Assembly: GCF_900115295.1 (NCBI RefSeq)
Contig: NZ_FOVZ01000004.1
Span: 124,001 to 188,000 of the forward strand
Direction: 5' to 3'
Length of the DNA: 64,000 nucleotides
Origin: Sphingomonas sp. OK281
GTDB lineage: Bacteria > Pseudomonadota > Alphaproteobacteria > Sphingomonadales > Sphingomonadaceae
Below the pieces are notes generated by a model. That model was not told where the DNA came from and did not search any database. It worked only from the letters and a program-made list of their open reading frames with translations. Positions 62,601 to 64,000 of this stretch are shown here, piece by piece (positions within the stretch are counted from its first letter, which is position 1; every line of letters begins with the position of its first letter). The position numbers were made by a program, and so were the translations under genes.

Positions 62601-62850
62601 GATCGCCGATCACGACGTTGGTCAATCGCTGGCCACCCAGCGCGAGGTCCGCGATGTCGTAGCGCGCAGGCACGCCGGCCTTGGCGAGTTCGCGGTCGAT
62701 GAACCCCTCGGCGATCGGCTTCCGGACCAGCCACAGCACGACGAGTCCGACGATCAGCAGCAGCGCGATCACCAGCGCAACGCGGCGGGCAGTCGCAGGA
62801 CGGCGAGGATGGGCCCCGGGGTCGGCCCCCGTCTCGCTCGTCTCGCTCAC
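59671..62850 (-). CDS. ydbH: YdbH-family intermembrane lipid-transport protein
   Basis: A 1059-residue AsmA-like protein of the YdbH family. An N-terminal cytoplasmic stretch and a single TM helix (about residues 24-45) are followed by a long periplasmic beta-rich region and the C-terminal YdbH domain with FADGGxL-type repeats ([17 protein letters not shown], then [39 protein letters not shown]). These proteins form hydrophobic bridges for phospholipids between membranes, redundant with TamB and YhdP. The start is the GTG at 62850, which has GGAG seven bases upstream; the ATGs further upstream lack ribosome sites. Confidence 0.9.
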   Translation of the reverse strand: [1059 protein letters not shown]

Positions 62851-62936
62851 CAACGCACTCCGCCATATTCGAGGTCTCTGCATAGGCGGGAGCGAGGGCG
62901 TCATGCAATTGCCCAGGGATGTGCTAGCATCGCAAA

Positions 62937-63641
62937 ATGGCCGATCCGGACGAAGACATCGACGTCCGGGGGGACGATCTGAAGGGCCATCGTGGCCGCC
63001 TCCGCAAACGGCTGTTCGAAGGCGGCAGCGACGCGCTGCTCGACCACGAACTTATCGAATACCTGCTCGCGATCGCCATCCCCCGCGGCGACACCAAGGC
63101 GCTCGCCAAGGCGCTGATGCGCGAGTTCGGCGGGATCGGCGGAGTGCTGACCGCGGATGCCGAGGCGCTCGGCCGGGTGAAGGGCATGGGCGAAATCTCG
63201 ACCGCGGCGATCAAGATCGCGCACGCCGCCGCAATCCGCCTGCTGCAATCGCACGTCAGCGACCGCCCCGTGCTCGCCAACTGGCAGGCGCTGCTCGACT
63301 ATCTCCGCGCCGACATGGCGCACCACGCGATCGAGCGGTTCCGGGTGCTCCACCTCAACACCAAGAACATGCTGATTCGCGACGAGGTGATGAGCAAGGG
63401 CTCGATCGACCAGGCCGCGGTCTATGTCCGCGAGGTGATCCGGCGCGCGATCGACCTGGGCTCCGCATCGATCATCCTCGTCCACAACCACCCGAGCGGA
63501 GACCCCTCCCCCAGCCGCGCGGACATCGACATCACGCGGACCATCGCCGAGGCGGGCAAGCGGCTCGGGATCACCGTGCACGACCATATCGTGATGGGTA
63601 CCGGCGGCCATGTCAGCCTGCGGGCGCAAGGGTTGATCTAG
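62937..63641 (+). CDS. radC: RadC-family JAB-domain protein
   Basis: A 234-residue protein. The N-terminal helix-hairpin-helix-like part (KGHRGRLRKRLFEGG, GIGGVLTADAEALGRVKGMGEIS) precedes the RadC JAMM domain with the metal site HNHPSGDPSPSRADID (about residues 181-196) and the catalytic Glu in RDEVMSKGS. RadC was named for repair, but its actual role is unclear. It is divergent from ydbH. Confidence 0.93.
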   Translation: MADPDEDIDVRGDDLKGHRGRLRKRLFEGGSDALLDHELIEYLLAIAIPRGDTKALAKALMREFGGIGGVLTADAEALGRVKGMGEISTAAIKIAHAAAIRLLQSHVSDRPVLANWQALLDYLRADMAHHAIERFRVLHLNTKNMLIRDEVMSKGSIDQAAVYVREVIRRAIDLGSASIILVHNHPSGDPSPSRADIDITRTIAEAGKRLGITVHDHIVMGTGGHVSLRAQGLI

Positions 63642-63723
63642 CGCAACGATATAGTCGATAAACTCGCGGCCGATCGCGTATCTTTCCGCTCGCTTCTTCG
63701 TTGTTCCATCAAAGGAATTGCAT

Positions 63724-63933
63724 GTGGACAAGAAATTGCACGACGAAGCGTCGGACGTAACGGCCGAGCACGGACAGGTCATGGTTGACGGGCCGGACGG
63801 TGTCGCAGTGGCGTTGACGCCCGATGCCGCCGCCGAAACCTCGGATCGCTTGTTGAATGGCGCGGTAGAAGCTCAAGGCCAGATCTTAGCGAAGGCTCGC
63901 GCCGCCGAAGATCGTGTGCGCAAGTCCGATTGA
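63724..63933 (+). CDS. Small hypothetical protein
   Basis: A 69-residue protein starting at GTG 63724, with AGGA eight bases upstream. It is hydrophilic: DKKLHDEASDVTAEHGQVMVDGPDGVAVALTPDAAAETSDRLL, ending with a helix (GQILAKARAAEDRVRKSD). No family is recognised; similar small ORFs occur after radC in other sphingomonads as far as I recall. A TTG at 63718 would add two residues. Confidence 0.65.
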   Translation: MDKKLHDEASDVTAEHGQVMVDGPDGVAVALTPDAAAETSDRLLNGAVEAQGQILAKARAAEDRVRKSD

Positions 63934-63952
63934 TCCACCGCAAGACGTGGCT

Positions 63953-63986
63953 CTCCGGTTTGTAGTAGCTCTTCTACCGACCGGAG
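63953..63986 (+). promoter_or_regulatory. Nested hairpin around the next gene's ribosome site
   Basis: CTCCGGT (63953-63959) pairs with ACCGGAG (63980-63986), and inside it GTAG pairs with CTAC. The right arm holds GGAG, placed five bases before an ATG at 63992. This may regulate the next gene or simply end the small upstream gene. Confidence 0.35.
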
Positions 63987-63991
63987 ACCCG

Positions 63992-64000
63992 ATGCGCCAA
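63992..64000 (+). CDS. Possible start of a further gene (three codons visible)
   Basis: ATG CGC CAA with GGAG five bases upstream at the right edge of the window. Only the ribosome-site spacing supports it; nothing can be said about the product. Confidence 0.3.

Overview
The window reads as chromosomal DNA of a high-GC alphaproteobacterium, most probably a Sphingomonas or a close sphingomonad. I infer this from gene content and order: a GapR-type DUF2312 protein, a DUF1244 protein, the YdbH-YnbE-YdbL operon, split b/b' ATP synthase subunits in the order I-a-c-b'-b, lnt next to metK, and many small sphingomonad-type secreted proteins. Codon use looks even throughout. I saw no rRNA, tRNA, prophage, insertion sequence or CRISPR array.

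Region 1 (1-8.3 kb): the edge of a probable peptide-modification locus (PqqD-like chaperone fragment plus a Tat-signal protein), a radical-SAM protein paired with a DUF4130-UdgX fusion for DNA repair, an aldo/keto reductase, a DedA protein, a DJ-1/PfpI protein, a DUF2306 membrane protein, and a recent ~405 bp tandem duplication that left a copy of the 3' end of a secreted-protein gene.

Region 2 (8.3-15.5 kb): one tightly packed minus-strand run, proA - antitoxin - toxin - nadD - rsfS - rlmH - envC-like - ctpA - dsbB - coq7, with several 4-base stop/start overlaps. The toxin-antitoxin pair is spliced seamlessly between proA and nadD.

Region 3 (15.6-36 kb): housekeeping genes (ftsH, tilS, cpoB, a RodZ-like gene, ptsP, ruvB, ruvA, ruvC, yebC, a HerA-like ATPase, gapR, pyk). 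ruvC, ruvA and ruvB are separated by unrelated genes. A gene-poor 1 kb follows pyk and is filled with decayed palindromic repeats.

Region 4 (37-49.7 kb): cstA-ybdD-heme oxygenase are coupled by overlapping codons. lnt and metK are separated by a near-perfect palindromic operator resembling the SAM-responsive ArsR-type sites of alphaproteobacteria. metK and trmB are separated by a four-gene block (AI-2E-type permease, lipoprotein, PAP2 phosphatase, formate/nitrite-type channel). Stress-type small genes (CsbD, lipoproteins) follow, two of them with candidate EcfG-type promoters.

Region 5 (49.7-55.7 kb): a TonB-dependent receptor, then the most interesting unit in the window. It is a compact operon for a photoactive yellow protein (PYP; Tyr, Glu and Cys chromophore-site residues all conserved), a PAS-PAS-GGDEF diguanylate cyclase without the canonical inhibitory I-site, and a PYP-type 4-coumarate-CoA ligase. 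Together they suggest a blue-light to cyclic-di-GMP circuit. No tyrosine ammonia-lyase is present to make the chromophore acid.

Region 6 (55.7-64 kb): an SMR exporter, the F0 part of ATP synthase, the YdbH/YnbE/YdbL envelope operon, RadC and a small unknown gene.

At least seven families of long GC-rich palindromic repeats are scattered between genes. One copy supplies the Shine-Dalgarno sequence of the UdgX fusion gene, and another encodes the last residues of the AI-2E-type permease.
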